DNA from: Planctomycetota bacterium
Lineage (GTDB): Bacteria; Planctomycetota; UBA11346
Assembly (NCBI GenBank): GCA_013821615.1
Contig: JACDGQ010000162.1
Location: 1-7,120 of the forward strand
Reading direction: 5' to 3'
DNA length: 7,120 nucleotides
Of this stretch, positions 1 to 6,082 are shown one piece after another. Under the pieces are notes generated by a model, which made no database searches, was not told the origin of the DNA, and saw only the letters and a list, made by a program, of their open reading frames with translations. A program made the translations under genes and the position numbers. Position 1 is the stretch's first letter, and each line of letters starts with the position of its first letter.

Positions 1-540
1 GGCCTCGCCCTTCCACACGCGCGTGGCCGCGTCGACCGCGAACGCGGCGCCGCCGGCATCGGCGCCGGCGCGGCGCATGGTCGTCGCCAACGTACCGTCG
101 TGCACCGCGTCGAGGCGCCAGGTCGTGCCCTGCGCGACCGCCGCGCTGAAGTCGTCCTCCATGGCGGCGAGGCGGGTGAAGGCGCCGGTGGCGTCCGGGT
201 GCAGGTGGAAGACGCAGCTGGTGCCCAGCGGCACGTCGCGCAGTTCGGCCTCGGCGCCGGCGTAGAGGGCCGTGCCGTAGGGCAGCATGGCGAAATCGCG
301 GAGCGTGCCGTCGGCGGCACGGAAGGTGCCGGAACGGTGGATGAAATCGGCAGCGACCAGCGTTCCGGCGATGGCGTGCGCGGAATCGCGCGGCGGGAAC
401 TCCAGCGGGCGGAGCTGGTACCACGCGGCACCGGGATTGGCGGCGTCGGTGCGATACGCCGGCGCTGCGCCGTCCTGCGCCCACAGGCCGCCGCAGCACG
501 CCAGCGCCGCCAGCAGTCCCGCCGCGCGCACGGGCTTCAT
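1..540 (-). CDS. Uncharacterised exported protein, C-terminus cut by window edge
   Basis: An open frame of 180 codons starts with ATG at 540-538 and reaches the window edge without a stop, so only the N-terminal part is present. It opens like a Sec signal peptide: MKPVR, then a hydrophobic Ala/Leu stretch to about residue 20 and a likely cleavage near Ala21-Gln22. The mature part has many aromatic and small residues, with segments such as WYQLRPLEF (about 40-48), IAGTLVAADFIHRSG and LPYGTALYAGA, which look beta-rich. I recognise no named domain. The start overlaps the stop of the upstream DUF1552 gene in an ATGA, which implies translational coupling and a shared function outside the cytoplasm. 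Proteins of this general look sit beside DUF1552 genes in planctomycetes as I recall, but I cannot confirm that here. Reality of the gene is well supported; function is unknown. Confidence 0.8.
   Translation of the reverse strand, partial: MKPVRAAGLLAALACCGGLWAQDGAAPAYRTDAANPGAAWYQLRPLEFPPRDSAHAIAGTLVAADFIHRSGTFRAADGTLRDFAMLPYGTALYAGAEAELRDVPLGTSCVFHLHPDATGAFTRLAAMEDDFSAAVAQGTTWRLDAVHDGTLATTMRRAGADAGGAAFAVDAATRVWKGEA
537..540 (-). other. ATGA stop/start overlap (translational coupling)
   Basis: On the minus strand the four bases read ATGA. The TGA (539-537) ends the DUF1552 gene and the ATG (540-538) starts the next gene in another frame. Such overlaps normally let a terminating ribosome restart on the following gene, which would tie the amount of the small exported protein to that of the DUF1552 protein. 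Confidence 0.8.
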
Positions 541-1937
541 GCGACGATGTCCGCGATCGGACCGGTGCTGTCGACGAAGCTGGTCACCGGCACCTCCATG
601 CGCTGGAGCATGGTCAGCAGCAGGTTGCTGAGGCGTGCCTGGCCGTCCTGGGGCGGGCCGCACAGGCGCTTCCACTCCTCGTAGTCGAGCGTGTAGTCGG
701 GCACGTGCGGCTTGTTCCAGTCGAGATGCTGACCGTGCTTCAGGCCCAGCGCCGCGCCGCCAGCGAGCAGCAGCGGCAGGTTGCTGTTGGAGTGGCTGTG
801 CCCGTAGCTCATGCCGCTGCCGCACAGCACCATGGTGCGCGCCAGCAGGCTCTGACCGCCCTCGTCGACCGCGGCGAGCTGGTCGAGGAAGTAGGCGAAC
901 TGCTCCATCAGGAAGCCGTCGGCCTTGCCGAGCCGCGCCAGCACCTCGGGGTCGCCGTTGTGGTGCGAGAGGTTGTGGCGCGACTGGGTGATGCCGATCT
1001 CGGGGATGCTCAGGCCGTTGCCCTCGGTGCCGGTCATGTAGGTGACGACGCGCGTCATGTCGGTGCGCAGCGCGAGCACGATCAGGTCGTACATGGTGCG
1101 GTAGTAGTCGCCGGCGGGGGTGCGCGGCACCTCGCGCTGGAAGCGTGCGCCGTCGACCTTGGGCTTGGGCACGTCCAGCCACGAGTCGAGGCGCTCGACG
1201 CGCTGCTCGACGTCGCGCACCGCGTGCAGGTACTCGTCGAGCTTGCTGCGGTCGGCGGAGCCGAGCACGCTGCGCTGGTCCTTGGCGTCGGCGAGCACGG
1301 TGTCGAGCACGCTGTGGCGGCGGTCGAGGCGCGCGCGCTGCGCCGCCACGCCGCCGGCCTCGATGCCGAACACGCGGTCGAAGATCGCCTGCGGCTTCTC
1401 GTCCGCGGGCAGCGGCACGCCGTCGCGCGAGAAGGCCAGGGTGTTGGTGTTGTTCGGTTCGCCACTGCCGCCGGAGATCGACAGTTCGAGCGAGGTGAAG
1501 CGCGTGTGCGGGCCGGCGACCTCGGCCATGAGCTGGTCGCAGGACACGGTGTTGTGGTACTGGCGCGCGCTGCTCGCGTCGATCTTCGCCCCGGTCAGCC
1601 AGGTGTCGGCGCAGACGTGCGCCTGGCCCAGGCCGTTGGGGTGGTGCAGGCCGCTGAACACGGTGAGGTCGCCACGGTGGCGCGCGAGCGGCTTCAGCGC
1701 GGCCGAGAGTTCATAGTCGCGCCCCGGCTTGGCGATCTGCCAGGTCATCCCGTTCACGCCGTTGGGGATGTAGACGAAGACGCTGCGCCGCGGCTTGGCC
1801 GCCTGGCCGGTCGCACCCGGTTCGGCCGCTGCGAGCGGCGCCATGCAGTCGAGCAGGGGCAGGGCCATGGCCACGCCCAGGCCGCGCAGCACCTGGCGGC
1901 GCGACATGCGCCAGCGGTTGGACAGGATGTTGCTCAT
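537..1937 (-). CDS. DUF1552 family protein, Tat-exported (complete)
   Basis: This is a 466-residue protein of the DUF1552 family (PF07586), of normal length for that family. The start is ATG at 1937-1935, because it has a GAAAGG ribosome site seven bases upstream and directly precedes a twin-arginine signal: SRRQVLRG at 12-19, then a hydrophobic segment and an AAA/E cleavage site near 38. The frame is open further upstream, but that extension overlaps the preceding gene and looks non-coding. Family hallmarks are VFVYIPNGVNG (53-63), the DRVFG segment (187-191), a KLDEYLHAVRDVEQRVERL helix (232-250) and HNLSHH with a following GDP (321-330). GSGM (373-376) is followed by two His and NLP (386-388). 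Tat export suggests folding, perhaps with a metal, before transport. It lies 35 bases after the DUF1592 gene, the usual partner. Enzymatic activity is not established; the family call is firm. Confidence 0.93.
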   Translation of the reverse strand: MSNILSNRWRMSRRQVLRGLGVAMALPLLDCMAPLAAAEPGATGQAAKPRRSVFVYIPNGVNGMTWQIAKPGRDYELSAALKPLARHRGDLTVFSGLHHPNGLGQAHVCADTWLTGAKIDASSARQYHNTVSCDQLMAEVAGPHTRFTSLELSISGGSGEPNNTNTLAFSRDGVPLPADEKPQAIFDRVFGIEAGGVAAQRARLDRRHSVLDTVLADAKDQRSVLGSADRSKLDEYLHAVRDVEQRVERLDSWLDVPKPKVDGARFQREVPRTPAGDYYRTMYDLIVLALRTDMTRVVTYMTGTEGNGLSIPEIGITQSRHNLSHHNGDPEVLARLGKADGFLMEQFAYFLDQLAAVDEGGQSLLARTMVLCGSGMSYGHSHSNSNLPLLLAGGAALGLKHGQHLDWNKPHVPDYTLDYEEWKRLCGPPQDGQARLSNLLLTMLQRMEVPVTSFVDSTGPIADIVA

Positions 1938-1944
1938 GTCGATG

Positions 1945-1950
1945 CCTTTC
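1945..1950 (-). promoter_or_regulatory. Shine-Dalgarno site of the DUF1552 gene
   Basis: The minus strand reads GAAAGG seven bases before the ATG at 1937. It lies inside the 35-base gap after the DUF1592 stop and decides the start: the open frame continues upstream, but this is the only ATG in the area that combines a ribosome site with a signal peptide. Confidence 0.65.
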
Positions 1951-1972
1951 AGCCTTCTGGCTGCGGTCTTGG

Positions 1973-4417
1973 TCAACGTTCCTGGAACAGCTCGCTCGTC
2001 ACCAGCAATCTGATCAGGTCGGCCAGGCGCCAACCGTGCGCCTTGCTGCGCGCGGCGAGGTCGGCGAGCAATGCGCGATCGGCGATGGTCATGCCGCGGC
2101 GCAGCGCGTAGGTGGCGAGCTTCTCGGTGAAGGCGGCGCCGCAGCGGTCGAGGTCGTCGACCAGCAGGTGCTTGAGACCGGCCTCGTCGGCGAAGGCGCG
2201 GCCGTCGGGCAGTTCGCCGCTGGCGTCGATGGCGGGGTCCTGGCCCTGCCCGTCGCGCACTGCTTCGGTGGTGCGCCAGCGGCCGATGGCGTCGTAGTGT
2301 TCGAAGGCCAGGCCGAGCGGATCGATCTTGCGGTGGCACGAGGCGCAGGTGCCGTCGGCGCGGTGCAGCGCGAGCTTTTCGCGCAGCGACAGCTTGGCCT
2401 GGTTCGCCGCGGTGGTGCCGAGCGGCGGCACGTTGGCCGGCGGCGGGGGAGGCGGCTTGCCGAGGACATTGGACAGCACCCACTTGCCACGGTGCACCGG
2501 ACGGTGGCGGGTGCCGTCGGAGGTCATGCTCAGGATCGCACCCTGGGTGAGCAGTCCGCCGCGGTGGTCCTGCGGGCGCAGCGCGACGCGGCGCATGGCT
2601 TCGCCCTCGACGCCGGGCACACCGTAGTGCTCGGCCAGGCGGCCGTTGAGCATGGTCCAGTCGGAATCGAGGAACTCGCGCAGGCCGAGGTCGTGGTGCA
2701 GGACCTCGGCGAAGAACGACGTCGACTCCGCGACCATGCTGCTCTCGAGGTAGTCGTCGTAGTCAGGGTAGAGCTTGCGGTCGGGCGCGAACTGGCCTAC
2801 CTGGCGCAGGTGCAGCCACTGGCGAGGGAAGGCGTCGGCGAAGGCCGCGGCGCGCGGATCGGCGAGCATGCGCCGCGCCTCCTCGCCGAGCACCTCGGGG
2901 CGGTGCAGCGCGCCCTGCGCGGCGAGCTGCATCAGGCGCTCGTCGGGCAGCGAGCTCCACAGGAAGTAGGATAGCCGCGAGGCCAGCTCGAAATCGTTCA
3001 GGCGCGCCGCGCCGGGCGCGCTGGCGCCCTCGACCAGGTAGAGGAAGTCCTTGGAGCTCAGCGCCGCGAGCAGGCCGGTGCGCAGCGCGGCGACGAAGGT
3101 CGCGCCGGCCGTGAGCTGGCGCTCGACCAGCGGCAGCAGGCGCGCGAGGTCCTCGCTTCGCGCCGGGCGGCGGTAGGCGCGCGCCACGAAGCGGGTGAGG
3201 ATCTCGCGCGCATAGGCGAGGTCGCCGGGCGCGCCGTCGCCGCGGAAGAAGATGCGCTGGTGGGTGGGCGGCGGCCAAGATTCCTGCACCGGGCCCTGCC
3301 ATTCCACCCAGTCGAGCATGATCACCGGCTGGATGGGGACGCCGTCGTCGCCGGTCAGCTTGAGCTGCCACGGCAGGCGGCGCTGCAGGCGCACCAGCGG
3401 CTTGCTGTTGAGCGGGCGCGACGGGCGGTCCTCGGGGTTGGGGCCGGGCACGGCGTTGACCAGGCGGATGAGGTGCACGCCGACGGGCAGGTGGGCGCGG
3501 AATGCGATGGTCGTGGGCTGGTCCTCGGCGGCCTCGACGTCCTGCTCGAAGAGCACGCGGTTGAGGTCGGCGGCGTAGACGCGCAGGCGCGGCGCGCGGC
3601 CGCCGGGCGGGCGCAGGGCGCTGAATCTGATGCGCACCAGATAATCGCCGGCGTCGTCGATGTGCAGCTGCTCGGAATCGAGCGCGCCGTTGTTCGGCAC
3701 CAGGTCGATGCGCGTGCGCTCGAACGTGCCGCGCGCGCTCAGCAGGTCGGCGAGGTCGCCGCGCACGCGGTGGTCGCGCGGCGTCCAGCGCACGGTCTTC
3801 ACCGGCGGGCGCGGGCCGGTGGCCAGGCACTCCTCGAGCGCGGCGTCGGCGGTGGCCAGGTACTTCTCGACGTGCGACGGCGAGATCGTCAGCACCGAGC
3901 CGATGCGCTCGAAGCCCTGCCAGTCGGGCTCGGTGGGCAGTCCGGCGGGATCGGCGACGTCGCAGGTGACGCCGAGCAGGTCGCGCATGGTGGCGCGGTA
4001 CTCCTCGCGCGACAGCCGGCGGTAGGAGATGCGCTCGCCCTCCGACGCTTGGCGCGCGGCCTCGGCCTCGACCAGGCGGGTGGTGATCCAGTCGGCGACC
4101 TGGGCGATCTCGGCGCCCGCAGGACGCGGCTCCTTCTTCGGCGGCATGTCGCCGGAATCCATGCGGTCCATCATCTCCGCCCAGTGGCGGGCGATGCCCT
4201 CGTCGCGGAAATCGCGCGGCAGGGTGTCGATGCGGAAATCGCCCTTCTGCTTCTTCTCGCCGTGGCAGGCGGTGCAGTGGGTCTCGAGGAAGGGCAGCAC
4301 GACGCGCCGGAAGCCCGCCTCGTCCTCGACCGCGTGCGCCGCGCCGCCCATCGCCAGCGCCAGGCCGGCGAGCAGCGCGCAGCGGAAGCCCGGAACGGTG
4401 GCGGGGTGGCGGAGCAT
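1973..4417 (-). CDS. DUF1592/DUF1588-type multidomain protein with c-type heme motifs (complete)
   Basis: This is an 814-residue exported protein. A Sec signal peptide ends at AHA/V near residue 29. Next comes a planctomycete cytochrome c-like domain (about 35-110) with CTACH at 48-52 and a candidate distal heme ligand, Met91, in DMPPK. DUF1587 follows (about 131-198, starting at ISYRRLSREEYR), then a beta-rich region of about 140 residues (236-375) resembling a carbohydrate-binding or PA14-like insert. DUF1595 (about 400-462), DUF1592 (about 473-600), DUF1588 (about 618-720, with a run of six prolines and a second CASCH motif at 691-695) and DUF1585 (about 732-806) complete it. The start at 4417 is chosen because the signal peptide begins there; the frame runs on upstream to 4645, but that stretch is Pro/Ser-rich and lacks a signal. 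No good Shine-Dalgarno site is visible. It probably handles electrons outside the cytoplasm with the downstream DUF1552 protein; the substrate is unknown. Confidence 0.94.
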   Translation of the reverse strand: MLRHPATVPGFRCALLAGLALAMGGAAHAVEDEAGFRRVVLPFLETHCTACHGEKKQKGDFRIDTLPRDFRDEGIARHWAEMMDRMDSGDMPPKKEPRPAGAEIAQVADWITTRLVEAEAARQASEGERISYRRLSREEYRATMRDLLGVTCDVADPAGLPTEPDWQGFERIGSVLTISPSHVEKYLATADAALEECLATGPRPPVKTVRWTPRDHRVRGDLADLLSARGTFERTRIDLVPNNGALDSEQLHIDDAGDYLVRIRFSALRPPGGRAPRLRVYAADLNRVLFEQDVEAAEDQPTTIAFRAHLPVGVHLIRLVNAVPGPNPEDRPSRPLNSKPLVRLQRRLPWQLKLTGDDGVPIQPVIMLDWVEWQGPVQESWPPPTHQRIFFRGDGAPGDLAYAREILTRFVARAYRRPARSEDLARLLPLVERQLTAGATFVAALRTGLLAALSSKDFLYLVEGASAPGAARLNDFELASRLSYFLWSSLPDERLMQLAAQGALHRPEVLGEEARRMLADPRAAAFADAFPRQWLHLRQVGQFAPDRKLYPDYDDYLESSMVAESTSFFAEVLHHDLGLREFLDSDWTMLNGRLAEHYGVPGVEGEAMRRVALRPQDHRGGLLTQGAILSMTSDGTRHRPVHRGKWVLSNVLGKPPPPPPANVPPLGTTAANQAKLSLREKLALHRADGTCASCHRKIDPLGLAFEHYDAIGRWRTTEAVRDGQGQDPAIDASGELPDGRAFADEAGLKHLLVDDLDRCGAAFTEKLATYALRRGMTIADRALLADLAARSKAHGWRLADLIRLLVTSELFQER

Positions 4418-4454
4418 GGGAGGTGGTACCGGAGAGGGAGGCGGCGGGTTGGCG

Positions 4455-4460
4455 ATAATA
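4455..4460 (-). promoter_or_regulatory. Possible -10 element upstream of the DUF1592 operon
   Basis: The minus strand reads TATTAT (five of six matches to TATAAT), 37 bases before the ATG at 4417, in an AT-rich patch within very GC-rich DNA. No convincing -35 hexamer lies at the usual distance, so this is a weak candidate. A promoter somewhere in the 287-base gap is likely, because the hydrolase gene ends well upstream. Confidence 0.22.
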
Positions 4461-4643
4461 CTCGCGGAGTTGGACGCTGGCCTGGTGCGGGAGGTGGTGT
4501 GAAGGATACACCGCAGGCGCGCGACAGACCCCGTAAACGTCCGCAAGAGGCGTGACGGGGGATCGGAATGATGAGACGGAAGTCCGTTGCTGCGGTCCGA
4601 CGTGACTCGATCGGGTCCGTGCGTGGGTGGGGAATGCCGGGAC

Positions 4644-4685
4644 AAAACGGAGACCGTGGCGAGCGGCTGGCCTCTCCGTCAGCCG
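4644..4685 (-). terminator. Weak terminator-like structure after the SGNH hydrolase gene
   Basis: Downstream of the hydrolase stop, the minus strand can form a 6-bp stem (4680-4685 with 4664-4669, ten-base loop). A shorter ACGG/CCGT stem (4657-4654 with 4650-4647) follows and runs directly into four T. Both stems are short and the T run is brief, so this is only a candidate. The position, about 20-60 bases past the stop, suits an end for the hydrolase transcript. Confidence 0.3.
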
Positions 4686-4697
4686 TCAGCCGTCAGC
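4677..4697. repeat. Three perfect tandem copies of the heptamer CGTCAGC
   Basis: CGTCAGC occurs three times without a gap, ending seven bases before the hydrolase stop codon (4705-4707) on the plus-strand coordinate axis. It therefore lies immediately 3' of the hydrolase gene. Period-7 short tandem repeats are a known class of intergenic repeat in several bacterial groups, and copy number can vary by slippage. Nothing here shows a function. Confidence 0.85.
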
Positions 4698-4704
4698 CCT
4701 CTCC

Positions 4705-5973
4705 CTACTTCACCGCCTTGATCGTGATCACATGCGTCACCGGCACGAGCGCCTCGCTGGCCGTGGCGCGCAGACCCACGGCCTTGGCGGTGCCCTTGGC
4801 GACCAGGCGGTCCCAGGTGGCGCCCTCGTCGCTGATCACCTGGCGGTACTGGGGCACGTTGTGCAGGAAGTTCTTCACGAACTCGGTCTCGTAGATCTGC
4901 TGGCCACGCACCGCGCTCTCGACCTTGAGGAAGAAGGGCGTGAAGGGGTTGTCGCCGAACTCCGCGGCCAGGTTGATGCCCTTGGCCAGGTCGGCGGCGC
5001 TGAACTCCTTGGTGGCGGCGCCCCAGGTGACGGCCAGGCGCTCGGCGCCCGGATTGGTCACCACCAGCAGGAAGCGGTTGAGCTCCTGGTTGAAGGGGAT
5101 GAATTCGGCGGCACTGGCGGTGGTCTGCTGCTTGGGGTCGCCGCTGACGCAGAACGGGTAGCGCGTGCTGACCACCTGCACCGCGCCATCGGCGCCGACC
5201 GCGAGGATGCGGTGGCCGGCGGTGGTTTCCGCCTTCTTGGCCGCGAGGTCGACGGTGACCGTGCCGATCGCGCCGTCGCAGCCCAGCGCCTTGAGGTAGG
5301 CGTAGGCCATCACCAGGTGGCCGTTGCGCCCGGGGTGCACGCCGTCGCCGCCGGCGAAGACGTACTCCTTGCCGTACTTCTCCTTGGCCTTGGCCATCGC
5401 CGTCATCATCGCGCCGTGCACGTCGGCGAAGACCACGCCTTCCTCGTCGGCGACCTGTTTGGCGAGCGCGCCGAGCTCGGCGAGCGTCTTGTTGTACATC
5501 ACCGCCTGCTCGGGGCTGTGGTGGAAGGTGTCGGCGTCGACGCAGCCGGGCGCGCCGACCACGATGAAGCGCGTGCCGGCCTTCTTGAAGGCGGCGACGA
5601 TGCCCTTCTGCGCGTCGTGATACTGCTTGGCGCGGTCGGCGCCGAGCGGCGCATAGCCGCCGTCGTTCATGCCGTAGCAGGTGGTGGCGACCTGCGGCGC
5701 GAACGGCAGCGCGTCGTTGGCCATGCGCCCGAGGAACCCCCACGAGGTCTCGCCGCCCCACCCGAACTGCATCGCCTGCAGCTTGGCCACCGGTTGGCAC
5801 ATCAGCAGGTAGTCCTCGATGTCGACCGAGTAGTCCTTCTGCTCGGTGATGGAGTCGCCGCAGATCGCGACCAGGTCGCCCGCGGCCAGGCCCTGCTCGG
5901 CGGCGGCCGCGGGGAACGCGCAGGCGGCGAGGAGGACGAGGGGCAGCACGAGGGCGCGGAGGGGCTTGGTCAT
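4705..5973 (-). CDS. Exported SGNH/GDSL hydrolase (complete)
   Basis: This is a 422-residue secreted hydrolase of the SGNH/GDSL superfamily. Block I is ICGDSITE with nucleophile Ser41. Block II lies around GWGGETSWG (71-79), block III is YGMND with Asn103, and block V is GGDGVHP with Asp210 and His213, so all signature residues are present. A C-terminal region of about 200 residues follows and appears normal for planctomycete relatives. The N-terminus has a signal sequence that can be read two ways: LLAAC18 fits a lipobox, while AAAA/E at 25 fits ordinary signal peptidase I. The ATG at 5973 is chosen for this signal and an AGGA site seven bases upstream; the open frame further upstream runs through the palindromic repeat and is non-coding. 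It probably removes acetyl or other ester groups from a glycan outside the cytoplasm; the substrate cannot be told. Gaps of 354 and 287 bases flank it, so it is likely its own transcription unit. Confidence 0.92.
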   Translation of the reverse strand: MTKPLRALVLPLVLLAACAFPAAAAEQGLAAGDLVAICGDSITEQKDYSVDIEDYLLMCQPVAKLQAMQFGWGGETSWGFLGRMANDALPFAPQVATTCYGMNDGGYAPLGADRAKQYHDAQKGIVAAFKKAGTRFIVVGAPGCVDADTFHHSPEQAVMYNKTLAELGALAKQVADEEGVVFADVHGAMMTAMAKAKEKYGKEYVFAGGDGVHPGRNGHLVMAYAYLKALGCDGAIGTVTVDLAAKKAETTAGHRILAVGADGAVQVVSTRYPFCVSGDPKQQTTASAAEFIPFNQELNRFLLVVTNPGAERLAVTWGAATKEFSAADLAKGINLAAEFGDNPFTPFFLKVESAVRGQQIYETEFVKNFLHNVPQYRQVISDEGATWDRLVAKGTAKAVGLRATASEALVPVTHVITIKAVK

Positions 5974-5980
5974 GGGGGTA

Positions 5981-5985
5981 TCCTG
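5981..5985 (-). promoter_or_regulatory. Shine-Dalgarno site of the SGNH hydrolase gene
   Basis: The minus strand reads CAGGA seven bases before the ATG at 5973. Together with the signal peptide directly after that ATG, it supports this start over upstream in-frame ATG codons located in repeat DNA. Confidence 0.5.
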
Positions 5986-6036
5986 GGGGCGGTAGCTAAC
6001 GATACACGCCCACGACTGCAACGTTGAGGGCATGGC

Positions 6037-6069
6037 CCATCGGACGAGACCATCGGATCGGAACCGATC
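6037..6069. promoter_or_regulatory. Direct repeat plus perfect dyad, possible operator
   Basis: CCATCGGA occurs at 6037-6044 and 6050-6057, a 13-base period. The second copy runs into a perfect inverted repeat, GATCGG-AA-CCGATC (6056-6069). This lies about 83-96 bases upstream of the hydrolase start, where a regulator could bind. No regulator gene is in the window, so operator function is only a guess. Confidence 0.25.
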
Positions 6070-6082
6070 GAGGGCGGTTTTT

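Noticed and set aside
705..2111. Long plus-strand open frame (468 codons) opposite the DUF1552 and DUF1592 genes
   Set aside because: It is antisense to a well-supported gene with Tat signal and family motifs; its Ala/Gly/Val/His/Arg-rich product is what the reverse strand of GC-rich coding DNA gives. No domain is recognisable.
2763..4511. Minus-strand open frame of 582 codons in another frame of the DUF1592 gene
   Set aside because: It is an Arg/Ala/Pro-rich frame-shifted shadow of the genuine protein, whose heme motifs and domains lie in the neighbouring frame.
3260..4555. Plus-strand open frame of 431 codons opposite the DUF1592 gene
   Set aside because: Composition is dominated by Ala, Gly, Arg, Val and Gln with no motif, and it mirrors the codons of the real gene.
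4576..4587. ACGGA-AG-TCCGT dyad upstream of the DUF1592 gene
   Set aside because: Arms of five bases are expected by chance in DNA of this composition, and it is about 160 bases from the start codon with nothing to support a role.
4418..4645. N-terminal extension of the DUF1592 protein to the ATG at 4645
   Set aside because: The added 76 residues are Ser/Pro/Arg-rich without family similarity and would bury the signal peptide.
4627..6027. Plus-strand open frame of 466 codons opposite the SGNH hydrolase
   Set aside because: It covers the whole hydrolase in antisense, runs through the heptamer repeat, and shows no domain; the minus-strand gene has a full catalytic signature.
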